Source of the DNA: Winogradskyella tangerina
GTDB lineage: Bacteria > Bacteroidota > Bacteroidia > Flavobacteriales > Flavobacteriaceae
NCBI RefSeq assembly: GCF_003260205.1
Contig: NZ_QERF01000009.1
Location: 181,864 to 245,863, forward strand
Length of the DNA stretch: 64,000 bases
Reading direction: 5' to 3'
In this document: piece by piece, positions 39,851-48,112 of the stretch
Layout: every line of letters starts with the position of its first letter
How positions within the stretch are numbered: the first letter of the stretch is position 1
The notes under the pieces: generated by a model
The model's database searches: none
What the model saw: only the letters and a program-made list of their open reading frames with translations
What the model was told of the DNA's origin: nothing
Program-made: the position numbers and the translations under genes

Positions 39851-40205
39851 AAAGTTACTATTATTAGCAGCAATAGGTTATACCATACTGCTAGTTATAG
39901 TTTATTTAATCAACTTAAATGGTGTGCCACAGCTTGGCTCATCTTTTGATGATAAGATCTATCATTTCCTCGCCTATTTTGTTTTGGCAGGTTTGTGGAT
40001 TACCTATTTCAAAAATTTCAAAAATGAAATCAAATTGTACAAGGTTTTTGTAGGTATGATTCTATTTGGAATAGTACTCGAACTTGTACAACATCAGTTT
40101 AACCCAAACAGAACATACGACACCTTAGATTTACTAGCAAATTGCCTCGGTGTCATAGTTGGCACATTAATTGCAGCCAGATTGAATATAATAAAGTTAA
40201 AATAA
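39843..40205 (+). CDS. VanZ-like family membrane protein
   Basis: A 120-residue protein with four membrane helices (about 5-25, 38-56, 67-83, 92-112). The segments [17 protein letters not shown] and [20 protein letters not shown] carry the features of the VanZ-like family (D-K..H...Y in the first loop, E-x2-Q and a later D). The family is named after a teicoplanin-resistance gene, but its function is not known and no resistance role should be read into it. The start is GTG at 39843, inside the gcvH end; no ATG gives the first helix. It lies between gcvH and tonB, a neighbourhood also seen in other Flavobacteriaceae. Confidence 0.82.
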   Translation: MVKKLLLLAAIGYTILLVIVYLINLNGVPQLGSSFDDKIYHFLAYFVLAGLWITYFKNFKNEIKLYKVFVGMILFGIVLELVQHQFNPNRTYDTLDLLANCLGVIVGTLIAARLNIIKLK

Positions 40206-40213
40206 CTACAAGT

Positions 40214-40246
40214 TTTGCTTATTTAGCTTTTATTTAGTTAAATTAG
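40214..40246 (+). promoter_or_regulatory. Probable promoter of the first tonB gene
   Basis: TTTG at 40214-40217 and TAAATTAG at 40239-40246 (one mismatch to TAnnTTTG) are 21 bases apart, 23 bases before the ATG. Confidence 0.55.
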
Positions 40247-40268
40247 CGACACTATAAATGATTATACT

Positions 40269-40997
40269 ATGGAACCTAAGAAGAATCCTAAATCAGACGT
40301 AAGACGTAACAGTTCACTTTACTTTGCTGTTGGTCTTGCTTTAATGCTTGGAGTTACCTATATGGCAATTAACTACAAGACATACGATAAAAGTGATGTT
40401 GTAGCAGACACGCTTAATTTAGATGACGAGTTAGAAGAAGAAATTCCAATTACAGAACAAATTATTACGCCTCCACCACCACCTCCACCACCACCTGCAG
40501 CGCCAGAAATTATTGAGGTTGTTGAGGATGAAGAAGAGGTTGAAGAAACTGTAATCGAATCTACAGAAACTGAAATGGATACAGAAATTGTTGAAGTGGA
40601 GGAAGTAGAAGTAGAAGAAGTTGAAGAAGATATTGAAGTACCGTTCCATGTTATCGAGAATGTGGCCGTCTTTCCTGGATGTGAAAAGAAAAAAGGAAAT
40701 GAAGCCAAAAAGAAGTGCATGAACGAGAAGGTGAATAAATTCATCGGTAAAAAATTCAATACTGACTTAGGAAGTGAATTAGGATTACCTCCAGGTAAGA
40801 AGAGAATCTTCGTTCAGTTTAAAGTTGATAAAACAGGAAAAGTGACTAACGTAATTGCTCGTGGACCGCATCCAGGTCTAGAAAAAGAAGCAAAGCGTGT
40901 AATCAGTCAGCTTCCTAAAATGCAACCAGGAAAACAAAGAGGAAAAGCGGTAGTAATGCCATTCTCTATTCCAATTGTATTCTCTGTACAAGACTAG
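40269..40997 (+). CDS. Energy transducer TonB (polyproline/acidic linker)
   Basis: A 242-residue protein anchored in the inner membrane by one helix (about residues 16-34). The periplasmic linker has nine consecutive prolines near residues 68-76, then a long Glu/Val-rich stretch (about 80-125). The C-terminal TonB domain (about 128-242) has VFPGCEKKKGNEAKKKCMN, KFIGKKFNT and QFKVDKTGKVTNVIARGPHP. It should transmit proton-motive force from ExbBD to outer-membrane receptors, but ExbB and ExbD genes are not nearby. The domain variant with two cysteines (PGC..C-M-N) is shared with the next two genes. Short terminator downstream. Confidence 0.9.
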   Translation: MEPKKNPKSDVRRNSSLYFAVGLALMLGVTYMAINYKTYDKSDVVADTLNLDDELEEEIPITEQIITPPPPPPPPPAAPEIIEVVEDEEEVEETVIESTETEMDTEIVEVEEVEVEEVEEDIEVPFHVIENVAVFPGCEKKKGNEAKKKCMNEKVNKFIGKKFNTDLGSELGLPPGKKRIFVQFKVDKTGKVTNVIARGPHPGLEKEAKRVISQLPKMQPGKQRGKAVVMPFSIPIVFSVQD

Positions 40998-41018
40998 ATA
41001 GTTTTAAAACATCATATA

Positions 41019-41051
41019 AAAATCCCGTTCAAATTAATTGGACGGGATTTT
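41019..41051 (+). terminator. Intrinsic terminator between the two tonB genes
   Basis: AAAATCCCGT (41019-41028) pairs with ACGGGATTTT (41042-41051), with further partial pairing inside, and ends in a T-rich run. Confidence 0.85.
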
Positions 41052-41110
41052 CTTTTTGGTATGCTTATTGTGACTTTATCATAATATTAACATTTTAAAT
41101 AATACGTATT

Positions 41111-41911
41111 ATGAAAAATTCTAAAAAGAATGTCAATAGTGCTGGTCAGAACACTACTGATGTGAGAAAATCACAGAAGCATGATGCAAATTTACAAAAA
41201 AACTCAACCCTCTATTTTCAAATCGGGTTGATTCTTTGTTTATTAGCCACCTATTCACTCTTTGAAATGCAATTTCAGGACAAAAAAATTGTTGTTGAAA
41301 CGGCAGAGCCAAACGATTCGGAAACAATTGAAGTTGCTACGGTATTTCGTCTTGAACCTGAAAAACGCGAAAAACCCAAACCGAAAAAACCGCGTAGTAA
41401 AGTTTTAAAAGACAAGTACGATGTAAAGGATGATGATAACATCGACCAACTTGAAGATGAGATTTTTCCGGCAGATGATCTTCCTACAGACGATCCGGTA
41501 GATGTTGGAAACATCCCTGATGATCTGGGTGAAGAGGATAAAGGCCCAATTATCATTCCTTTTACTGCTGTTGAAAAAGTGCCAGTATATCCTGGATGCG
41601 AACGTAAGAAGACAAATTCAGCAAAGCGAAAATGTATGTCTGATAAAATCAATCGCCTTGTCAATAGAAAGTTCAATACGGAAATAGCCCGAGATAATGG
41701 TATTACAGGGAAACGTAAAATACAGACGCAATTTACCGTAGATAAAGATGGAAATATTTCAGATATAAAAATTAGAGCACCACATCAGGCTCTCGAAAAA
41801 GAAGCCAGACGAGTGATTGGTAAAATCCCGCAGATGATACCAGGATTTCAGAGAGACTTACCTGTGAGTGTGAGTTATAATTTGAATATCAATTTTCTAA
41901 TTGAAAATTAA
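41111..41911 (+). CDS. Energy transducer TonB paralogue (Lys/Pro-rich linker)
   Basis: A 266-residue protein with one N-terminal membrane helix (about 36-54). Instead of polyproline it has a Lys/Pro-rich segment (EKREKPKPKKPRSK) followed by an Asp/Glu-rich linker. The C-terminal TonB domain (about 150-266) matches the previous gene in order: VYPGCERKKTNSAKRKCMSDKI, NRKFNTE, QFTVDKDGNISDIKIRAPH and PQMIPGFQRD. It is thus a tandem paralogue with a different linker, perhaps spanning a different distance or partner; this is inference. It has a separate terminator, so it may be expressed independently of the first copy. Confidence 0.88.
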   Translation: MKNSKKNVNSAGQNTTDVRKSQKHDANLQKNSTLYFQIGLILCLLATYSLFEMQFQDKKIVVETAEPNDSETIEVATVFRLEPEKREKPKPKKPRSKVLKDKYDVKDDDNIDQLEDEIFPADDLPTDDPVDVGNIPDDLGEEDKGPIIIPFTAVEKVPVYPGCERKKTNSAKRKCMSDKINRLVNRKFNTEIARDNGITGKRKIQTQFTVDKDGNISDIKIRAPHQALEKEARRVIGKIPQMIPGFQRDLPVSVSYNLNINFLIEN

Positions 41912-41933
41912 AATTACACGAATCTTACTCCGT

Positions 41934-41962
41934 AACCGTTATCTATTAGGTAACGGTTTTTT
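41934..41962 (+). terminator. Intrinsic terminator after the second tonB gene
   Basis: AACCGTTA (41934-41941) pairs with TAACGGTT (41951-41958) around a 9-base loop and runs into six T. Confidence 0.85.
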
Positions 41963-42019
41963 GTTTAGTGTTCCTAAAAAAATTAAGTATCTTTCGAACA
42001 CTAAAATCCTTGTTGATCT

Positions 42020-44122
42020 ATGAAGCATTTTTGGCTTGTTGTATGTTTATTAATAACTCTTCAAAGTTATTCTCAAACCCTCTCCACCTACGAAAAACCG
42101 CCAGTATTTAGCGAATGCGATTCATTAGCAGTAGAGCAGCTTCAATCTTGTTTTAATTTTACACTTAACAGTTTTATCTACAAGAATTTTAAGACACCTC
42201 AAATTGTAACTGATGAAGCCTATTCAGGTGATGTTCAGATTTTATTTGAAGTTAATAAAGAGGGTGAATTTAGAGTTATTTATATCGATGCTATTTATGA
42301 GGAACTAAAAACTGAAGGCCGACGTGTTTTCGACTTACTTCCGAAGATTACACCTGCCACCTATAATGCTAAACCAACCTTTGTTCAGTATAGTATTAGT
42401 GTAGCTATTCCTTTAACGGAGCCAGTTAAAGAAATCGACCAAAAGACTGAAGATGCAAGTAGTGAAGTTGATCAGTTAAATGCTACGCTATCAGAAGAGT
42501 TTGATGCTGTCAATGATGAATTAAAACCTTATGAAAAGCTAGAGTATAGTAGCGAGTTGAATATACCATTCACACATTCATTTTATGCCCGTTTTGATGA
42601 CGAAATGAATGCTATTGGCACCAATAGCCATACTGCGGCTAAGCCTTTTGTTTATAGTGATGTTGCACGTTATTATGATATTAAGGCCGAAAAGGAAGCA
42701 CTTGCAAAAGATGTAGATTCATGGTTTGGTCGAAAGCTGTATAATGAACACATGGTGGAAGTGCAAGGGAAGGATTACTGGTTTACCGTAGATCCGATTG
42801 TAGACCTTCAAGTGGGTGCAGATTCTGAAGGCGATGATGGTACATGGAATAATACAAGAGGTATTTTTATCCAAGCCGGTTTAGGTAAACGTTTCAATCT
42901 GTCAACCTCAATTTATGAAAGTCAAGGACGGTTTGCGGATTACTTTAACCAGTTTGCTGATGGTCTGAGAGCGTTTGGTCCAGACCCAGCCATTATACCT
43001 GGTAGAGGTATCGCAAAACGTTTCAAAGAAAACTCGTATGATTATCCTGTAGCCGAAGCCTATTTGTCCTACACGCCAGCAGACTTTTTAAACATTCAAT
43101 TTGGTCATGGAAAGAATTTTATAGGTGATGGCTATCGATCTTTATTCCAGAGTGATGTGGCTAGTCCGTATCCATTTTTAAAATTGAATGCTACCTTCTG
43201 GAAGATCAAGTACACGAGCACCTGGATGTGGTTAAAAGACGTACGGCCAGAAGTGGTTGTGGACGACGCGTTTCTAACAAAATATATGGCTAATCATTAT
43301 TTGAGTTGGAATGTATCTAAACGTCTGAACATCGGTCTGTTTGAATCTGTGATGTGGGCAGACACAAATGGAAGAGGTTTCGATGTCAATTATCTTAACC
43401 CGATTATATTTTTTAGAGCGATTGAATTTCAGACGGGACAAGGTGCCGGAAACGCCATCCTAGGTTTGAGCGCAAAATATAAATGGAATAATAAGGTAAA
43501 TATTTACGGTCAATTCATACTTGATGAATTTTCTTTGAGCGACGTTACCGGAGGAAATAAAAGCTGGAAAAATAAATTTGGCTTCCAACTTGGTGCCAAA
43601 TACTACAATGCCTTTAATGTTGACAATCTCTTATTACAGGCCGAATACAATCAGGTGCGCCCTTATACCTATTCGCACAATACAGAAATACTTAATTATG
43701 CGCACTTCAACCAACCAATGGCGCATCTCTGGGGAGCAAACTTTAGAGAGCTGGTGTTAATTGGGCGCTATAACTACAAACGCTGGTTTGCAGATGGAAA
43801 ACTCATTATGGGTCAGCGTGGTTTCGATTTTAATTCTGATGAAGACAGCTTCGCCTACGGAGGAGATATCTATTCCAACGAAAATGATCGTCCGAGTGAC
43901 ACCGGGATAACCATTGGTCAGGGTAATAAGACCAATAGTTTTATGTGGGAACAACAGGTAGGTTATGTTGTTAATCCTGAAACAAATCTTCGACTGTTTG
44001 CCAATATTATCTTTAGGGATTTTAATCCTGATGCCATTACAGCAACAACAATGGATTCTAATACACTTTGGTTTAGCATCGGATTAAGAACTGACTTGTT
44101 CAATTGGTATAACGATTTTTAG
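42020..44122 (+). CDS. remB: RemB-like gliding motility protein (TonB-C-like domain plus Wzi-type barrel)
   Basis: A 700-residue exported protein (signal peptide 1-18, ending QSYSQ). Residues ~25-135 repeat the pattern of the two preceding TonB C-terminal domains: PPVFSECDSLAVEQLQSCFN, YKNFKT and LFEVNKEGEFRVIYIDA. Residues ~170-700 form a capsule-assembly Wzi-like outer-membrane barrel, with FNIQFGHGKNFIGDG-type and VNYLNPIIFFRAIE segments. The position two genes after gcvH/VanZ and near sprA is like that of F. johnsoniae remB, a gene connected with gliding, from which the name is taken. How it acts is unknown. A -7-like TATCTTTC lies at 41988-41995. It ends 88 bases before cyoE. Confidence 0.75.
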   Translation: MKHFWLVVCLLITLQSYSQTLSTYEKPPVFSECDSLAVEQLQSCFNFTLNSFIYKNFKTPQIVTDEAYSGDVQILFEVNKEGEFRVIYIDAIYEELKTEGRRVFDLLPKITPATYNAKPTFVQYSISVAIPLTEPVKEIDQKTEDASSEVDQLNATLSEEFDAVNDELKPYEKLEYSSELNIPFTHSFYARFDDEMNAIGTNSHTAAKPFVYSDVARYYDIKAEKEALAKDVDSWFGRKLYNEHMVEVQGKDYWFTVDPIVDLQVGADSEGDDGTWNNTRGIFIQAGLGKRFNLSTSIYESQGRFADYFNQFADGLRAFGPDPAIIPGRGIAKRFKENSYDYPVAEAYLSYTPADFLNIQFGHGKNFIGDGYRSLFQSDVASPYPFLKLNATFWKIKYTSTWMWLKDVRPEVVVDDAFLTKYMANHYLSWNVSKRLNIGLFESVMWADTNGRGFDVNYLNPIIFFRAIEFQTGQGAGNAILGLSAKYKWNNKVNIYGQFILDEFSLSDVTGGNKSWKNKFGFQLGAKYYNAFNVDNLLLQAEYNQVRPYTYSHNTEILNYAHFNQPMAHLWGANFRELVLIGRYNYKRWFADGKLIMGQRGFDFNSDEDSFAYGGDIYSNENDRPSDTGITIGQGNKTNSFMWEQQVGYVVNPETNLRLFANIIFRDFNPDAITATTMDSNTLWFSIGLRTDLFNWYNDF

Positions 44123-44155
44123 AATATTAAACCAATTATAAAACTTGGGTTTGCG

Positions 44156-44186
44156 TTGGTCAAAACCTTTTTTCAAACTATCTTTG
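44156..44186 (+). promoter_or_regulatory. Promoter of the cyoE-cox3 cluster
   Basis: TTG at 44156-44158 and TATCTTTG at 44179-44186 are 20 bases apart. The start is expected near 44192, about 19 bases before the cyoE ATG. Confidence 0.78.
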
Positions 44187-44210
44187 CACTCGCTATGAAA
44201 GAGATAAAGT

Positions 44211-45113
44211 ATGAATGGTTTGAGTAGTACAAAATCTTCAGTATCAAAAGCTTCTGTAATCACAGATTTTAAGGAGATCACAAAGATGGGATTGTCCATA
44301 AGTGTGGTATTTTCTGCTCTTGCAGGTTATCTTCTTGGTGCTGAAAGTATAGATATTACAACGTTGTTGCTCTTAGCCTTCGGAGGCTATTTTATGGTTG
44401 GGGCATCGAATGCATACAACCAAATAATTGAGCGCGACCTCGATGCTTTGATGGATCGCACCAAAAACAGACCTATTCCTGCAGGTCGCATGTCGGTAAA
44501 TACAGCATTCATTATTGCTACCTCATTTACAGTTTTAGGGTTAATAACCTTATATATTATTAATCCGAAAACAGCAATGTGGGGCGCTATTTCTATATTT
44601 CTTTACACAAGCGTTTACACACCTTTAAAAACAAAAACACCTTTAGCAGTATTTGTTGGAGCCTTGCCTGGAGCCATTCCTTTTATGCTTGGTTGGGTTG
44701 CAGCACGCAATGAGTTTGGTATTGAACCGGGAACTTTATTTGCGATTCAATTCTTTTGGCAATTCCCTCATTTTTGGTCAATTGGTTGGTTTTTGCACGA
44801 AGACTACGAAAAAGGCGGGTTTTTTATGTTACCAACAGGGAAGCCCGATAAGGGGACTGCAGTTCAAATTATTATGTACAGTGTTTGGACGGTGTTAGCA
44901 TCAATTATTCCTGTATTTGGATTTACAGGCGACTTACAGTTATCAATTGTAGGCGCAATTCTGGTATTCTTATTAGGATTAGTAATGCTGGCTTTTGCCT
45001 TAAAATTGTTTCAAAAACGTACCATAAAAGCGGCGAAACAATTGATGTTATCGAGTGTGTTTTACATTACGATGTTACAGATCATATATGTTGTAGATAA
45101 ATTTTTGAGATAA
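44211..45113 (+). CDS. cyoE: Protohaem IX farnesyltransferase (haem O synthase)
   Basis: A 300-residue polytopic enzyme of the UbiA prenyltransferase family that adds a farnesyl group to haem B to give haem O, the precursor of haem A of the oxidase. The first aspartate-rich motif is NAYNQIIERDLDALMDRTKNR and the second region is FHEDYEKGGFFMLP-like (LHEDYEKGGFFML). About nine helices are visible. It is followed directly by subunit III, whose ATG comes right after its stop. A haem A synthase gene (ctaA) is not in the window. An upstream AUG at 44195 opens a 10-codon frame that overlaps the start. Confidence 0.96.
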   Translation: MNGLSSTKSSVSKASVITDFKEITKMGLSISVVFSALAGYLLGAESIDITTLLLLAFGGYFMVGASNAYNQIIERDLDALMDRTKNRPIPAGRMSVNTAFIIATSFTVLGLITLYIINPKTAMWGAISIFLYTSVYTPLKTKTPLAVFVGALPGAIPFMLGWVAARNEFGIEPGTLFAIQFFWQFPHFWSIGWFLHEDYEKGGFFMLPTGKPDKGTAVQIIMYSVWTVLASIIPVFGFTGDLQLSIVGAILVFLLGLVMLAFALKLFQKRTIKAAKQLMLSSVFYITMLQIIYVVDKFLR

Positions 45114-45704
45114 ATGGATTTAACACAAGGAACACCAGAAGAGAAGAAAGCAAGAGCAAAGAAAATGATGCTATGGTTTGCCATAGGATCATTGGTAATG
45201 TCTTTTGCAGCATGGGGAAGTGCCTTTCTAGTAAGTAAGAAACAACGTTATAATAAAGACTGGCTTATTGATTATGAGTTGCCAAGTGCTTTTTTAATAA
45301 GTATTGGAGTAATTGTATTAAGTAGTCTCACATTTATATGGGCCAAAAATGCGCTCAAAAATGGCAATAGACAATTAACTACAATAGGGCTTTTGTTAAC
45401 TTTTGTGCTAGGCGTTATTTTTATTATTGTACAATTTATTGGCTTTGGTCAGATCATCGAAGCCGGGTATAATTTTACAGGACCAACAAGTAATATTACG
45501 GTTTCATATATCTATCTTATTGCTGCAGTGCATATAGCACACGTTGCTGTGGGATTAATATGCCTATTAGTTGTAATTTATAATCATTTTAAACAGAAGT
45601 ATAATTCAAATAATATGCTGGGTCTATCACTGGCTGGGAATTTCTGGCATTTTGTTGATATTCTTTGGATATGCTTGTTTTTATTTCTTTATTTTTTCAA
45701 ATAA
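45114..45704 (+). CDS. Cytochrome c oxidase subunit III (short form)
   Basis: A 196-residue membrane protein with five helices (about 18-38, 50-72, 85-107, 124-150, 168-195), the short form of haem-copper oxidase subunit III. Conserved residues are seen in GLICLLVVIYNHFK and the terminal GNFWHFVDILWICLFLFLYFF, the W-H-F-V-D-x-x-W signature of the family. It begins immediately after the cyoE stop. A second, longer subunit III gene follows after 135 bases. Confidence 0.92.
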   Translation: MDLTQGTPEEKKARAKKMMLWFAIGSLVMSFAAWGSAFLVSKKQRYNKDWLIDYELPSAFLISIGVIVLSSLTFIWAKNALKNGNRQLTTIGLLLTFVLGVIFIIVQFIGFGQIIEAGYNFTGPTSNITVSYIYLIAAVHIAHVAVGLICLLVVIYNHFKQKYNSNNMLGLSLAGNFWHFVDILWICLFLFLYFFK

Positions 45705-45804
45705 CGAAGAGCGATTTTTAAAGTAAAGCAAAAGGTATCCTTCATTAGTGCCGAAATAAGCTTAAAAATTGAAATTTGGTGTTTCTTTAAATAAAGAATT
45801 TGAT

Positions 45805-45812
45805 TACTTTTG
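45805..45812 (+). promoter_or_regulatory. -7 box before the second subunit III gene
   Basis: TACTTTTG fits TAnnTTTG, 27 bases before the ATG at 45840, in a 135-base gap. This suggests that the second subunit III gene has its own start of transcription. No -33 match at the ideal distance. Confidence 0.5.
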
Positions 45813-45839
45813 TCCAACCTTAAAAATTAAATTGTTTCT

Positions 45840-46841
45840 ATGGATACTACAGTAGCAGATACTGGTACAGAAGGAAGAACTTGGGGAGGTGGTAACAAAC
45901 CTCTAAAGGCGAGTTATGGTAAGATGATGATGTGGTTCTTCATCGTTTCCGATGCACTTACATTCTCAGGATTTTTAGCAGCCTATGGTTTTTCTAGATT
46001 TAAGTTTATTGAAGAATGGCCAATAGCCGATGAGGTATTTACTCACGTACCATTTTTACATGGACAAGAATTACCAATGATCTATGTAGCCTTCATGACC
46101 TTCATACTGATTATGTCTTCAGTTACTATGGTATTAGCTGTAGATGCAGGGCACCACATGAATAAAGCCAAAGTAACATTGTATATGTTCTTAACGATCA
46201 TCGGTGGTGCAATATTCGTTGGTTCTCAGGCTTGGGAATGGGCAACATTTATTCAAGGAGATTATGGAGCTGTTCAAACTAAAGGCGGAAACATACTTCA
46301 ATTTGGAGAATATGTTACTGTTGATGGCGAAGAAAAGTTCAAACGTATTTCTATAGATGAGTTTGCTGTAACAAGCCCGACAGAGCGTTCGCAGCACGGA
46401 CGTAGCAATGGTTTGTGGTTCGTTACGGAATCGTCATTACCTCCATACAGTGTAAATGAAATTTATAACGGATTAGAAGCTAACGAAAACATATTAGTAA
46501 GAAACCAAATTATAAACGAGGAAGGCGAAAAAACTGTACTTTCTAGGGAAGAATCCTTGAAACAGATCAAAGAAAACGGAAAGTTAGTAGTGAAAGGTGC
46601 TAACCTTCGTGTGAACGAATACGGAACATCATTATTTGCTGACTTCTTCTTCTTTATTACTGGATTCCACGGATTCCACGTATTTTCAGGAGTAGTGATC
46701 AATATCATTATCTTCTTTAATGTCATCTTAGGAACCTACGAAAGAAGAGGAAGCTATGAGATGGTCGAAAAAGTTGGTCTTTACTGGCACTTTGTCGATT
46801 TAGTATGGGTATTCGTATTTACATTCTTCTACTTAGTATAA
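45840..46841 (+). CDS. Cytochrome c oxidase subunit III (long form with internal insert)
   Basis: A 333-residue subunit with helices at about 28-50, 78-100, 113-132 and three more after residue 262. The conserved segments GSQAWEWATF and FFFFITGFHGFHVFSGVV, normally close together, are separated by an insert of about 120 mainly polar residues (138-262) that should form a soluble lobe. The C-terminus has GLYWHFVDLVWVFVFTFFYL, the family signature. It lies 20 bases before the subunit IV gene. Having both a short and a long subunit III gene is seen in other Bacteroidota; which one is in the mature enzyme cannot be told from the sequence. Confidence 0.92.
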   Translation: MDTTVADTGTEGRTWGGGNKPLKASYGKMMMWFFIVSDALTFSGFLAAYGFSRFKFIEEWPIADEVFTHVPFLHGQELPMIYVAFMTFILIMSSVTMVLAVDAGHHMNKAKVTLYMFLTIIGGAIFVGSQAWEWATFIQGDYGAVQTKGGNILQFGEYVTVDGEEKFKRISIDEFAVTSPTERSQHGRSNGLWFVTESSLPPYSVNEIYNGLEANENILVRNQIINEEGEKTVLSREESLKQIKENGKLVVKGANLRVNEYGTSLFADFFFFITGFHGFHVFSGVVINIIIFFNVILGTYERRGSYEMVEKVGLYWHFVDLVWVFVFTFFYLV

Positions 46842-46862
46842 AAAGCAATTTGAGATTTAGTT

Positions 46863-47309
46863 ATGGCGCACGAACATAAATTAGAGATATTTAGAGGACT
46901 TTGGAAATTTAAGTCGAACACACAAAAAATTTGGGGTGTATTAGCATTCTTAACATTTGTAACAGCGATAGAGGTAATACTTGGTATTTACAAACCAGCT
47001 GTTTTAATGGAAGTTTGGATCAACCCAATAGAAGGCGGATTCTTTGCAACATTGGCAAACATTATTTTGTCACCTTTTGTTTACATGAAACCCCTTAACC
47101 TTATCTTTATCCTACTAACCCTTGTGAAGGCCTATTACATTACCTGGGATTTCATGCACATGAGAGACGAAGTGAAGGCGCTAAGGCGTATGGTCGTATG
47201 GACTGCAGTTTTCCTTATTTGTTATTTGATCTTTATCTTATTGCAAGAAGGTGGTTATGTGTATGATGTTTATAATACCGACGACGCGTTAATCAAAAGA
47301 GATTTCTAA
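46863..47309 (+). CDS. Cytochrome c oxidase subunit IV family protein
   Basis: A 148-residue membrane protein with three predicted helices (about 24-43, 60-92, 115-137), matching prokaryotic oxidase subunit IV. WINPIEGGFFATLANIILSPFVYMKPLNLIFILLTLVKAYYI is the core of the family and appears here in positions ~57-98. It stabilises the oxidase complex. It follows the long subunit III gene by 21 bases and is the last oxidase structural gene before a terminator. Confidence 0.85.
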   Translation: MAHEHKLEIFRGLWKFKSNTQKIWGVLAFLTFVTAIEVILGIYKPAVLMEVWINPIEGGFFATLANIILSPFVYMKPLNLIFILLTLVKAYYITWDFMHMRDEVKALRRMVVWTAVFLICYLIFILLQEGGYVYDVYNTDDALIKRDF

Positions 47310-47360
47310 AGGTTTATTTTGAAATGATTTAGACACGATTAAAGTGTTAAATAAGATATT

Positions 47361-47390
47361 AAAAGGTGGTTTTTCTGAACCACCTTTTTT
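47361..47390 (+). terminator. Intrinsic terminator after subunit IV
   Basis: AAAAGGTGGTT pairs with AACCACCTTTT around a 6-base loop and ends in six T (arms 47361-47371 and 47378-47388). The T run is directly continued by TATTTTTG (47390-47397), a possible -7 box for the next gene. Confidence 0.88.
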
Positions 47391-47401
47391 ATTTTTGCAG
47401 T

Positions 47402-48112
47402 ATGGAATTGAGTAGCAAAAAACGCAACATTGTACTGAGTATTTTATTCTTTTTACCAGTGGCATTTATTATTGTAATGATGCTTTCTAAAGACAATTAT
47501 AATCCACTCGATGTTGTAAAAGAAAATATTGCTGAGTTACCATCAAATAAAGATAATCTTCAAATTGACGGACACCTCACTGTATTGTCATTCTGGGGAA
47601 AAAAACCACTTACGCACTCCACTGCAGCATTCAATCTTAAAGAACTTATTTACGATAGAAATAAAGGTTTTAAAACCTTTCAAGTTGTAGTAATGCTGCC
47701 ACCATCAGCCAAATCTGAAGCTGAGACGCTGCTCAAAGAAATTAAATCTTACGAAGATCTCAGATTTTGGCATTTATTATATGCTGATGAGAATGAAATC
47801 AGACGTGTATTTAATAGCCTGAAAACGGAAGTTGAATTAACAGAAGACTTGGGTTCAGATTCTGTATATATCATTGATCGCGATATGAATCAGCGCGGTA
47901 GGCTCGATGATAGAACAGAAAAAGAAATAGAGGACGAAGCGCCATTGTATGGGCTATTTGATTATGATTGTATTGATGTGGGCGAATTAAAAAATAAAAT
48001 GGCTGCTGAAGACATGCGCGTACTTTTCAAAGAATATAGAGATAAACGAAAAGGCAATTTCGCAGAATCCGATAGGCGACGACAAAAAGGAATTAAACAA
48101 AGCAATGAGTAA
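47402..48112 (+). CDS. Membrane-anchored thioredoxin-fold-like protein next to SCO
   Basis: A 236-residue protein with one N-terminal membrane helix (about 8-27) and a periplasmic domain. I use the ATG at 47402; a longer in-frame start at 47366 lies within the terminator. The pattern of strands LTVLSFWGK..., FQVVVMLPP, FWHLLYADENE and SVYIIDRDMNQRGRLD resembles a thioredoxin/SCO fold, but the position of CxxC is occupied by WGKKPLTH and the only cysteine is in DYDCIDVG. It is therefore unlikely to be a redox enzyme. It overlaps the SCO gene by 8 bases and probably serves oxidase assembly with it; this is inference. I do not recognise a named family. Confidence 0.7.
   Translation: MELSSKKRNIVLSILFFLPVAFIIVMMLSKDNYNPLDVVKENIAELPSNKDNLQIDGHLTVLSFWGKKPLTHSTAAFNLKELIYDRNKGFKTFQVVVMLPPSAKSEAETLLKEIKSYEDLRFWHLLYADENEIRRVFNSLKTEVELTEDLGSDSVYIIDRDMNQRGRLDDRTEKEIEDEAPLYGLFDYDCIDVGELKNKMAAEDMRVLFKEYRDKRKGNFAESDRRRQKGIKQSNE

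Noticed and set aside
39843..40205. VanZ-like gene as antibiotic-resistance determinant
   Set aside because: Only the broad VanZ-like family is supported; no vanA/B-type genes are present and the context is housekeeping.
40373..40759. Long minus-strand frame opposite the first tonB gene
   Set aside because: It is the shadow of the proline and Glu/Val-rich linker; the resulting serine/threonine-rich translation is an artefact.
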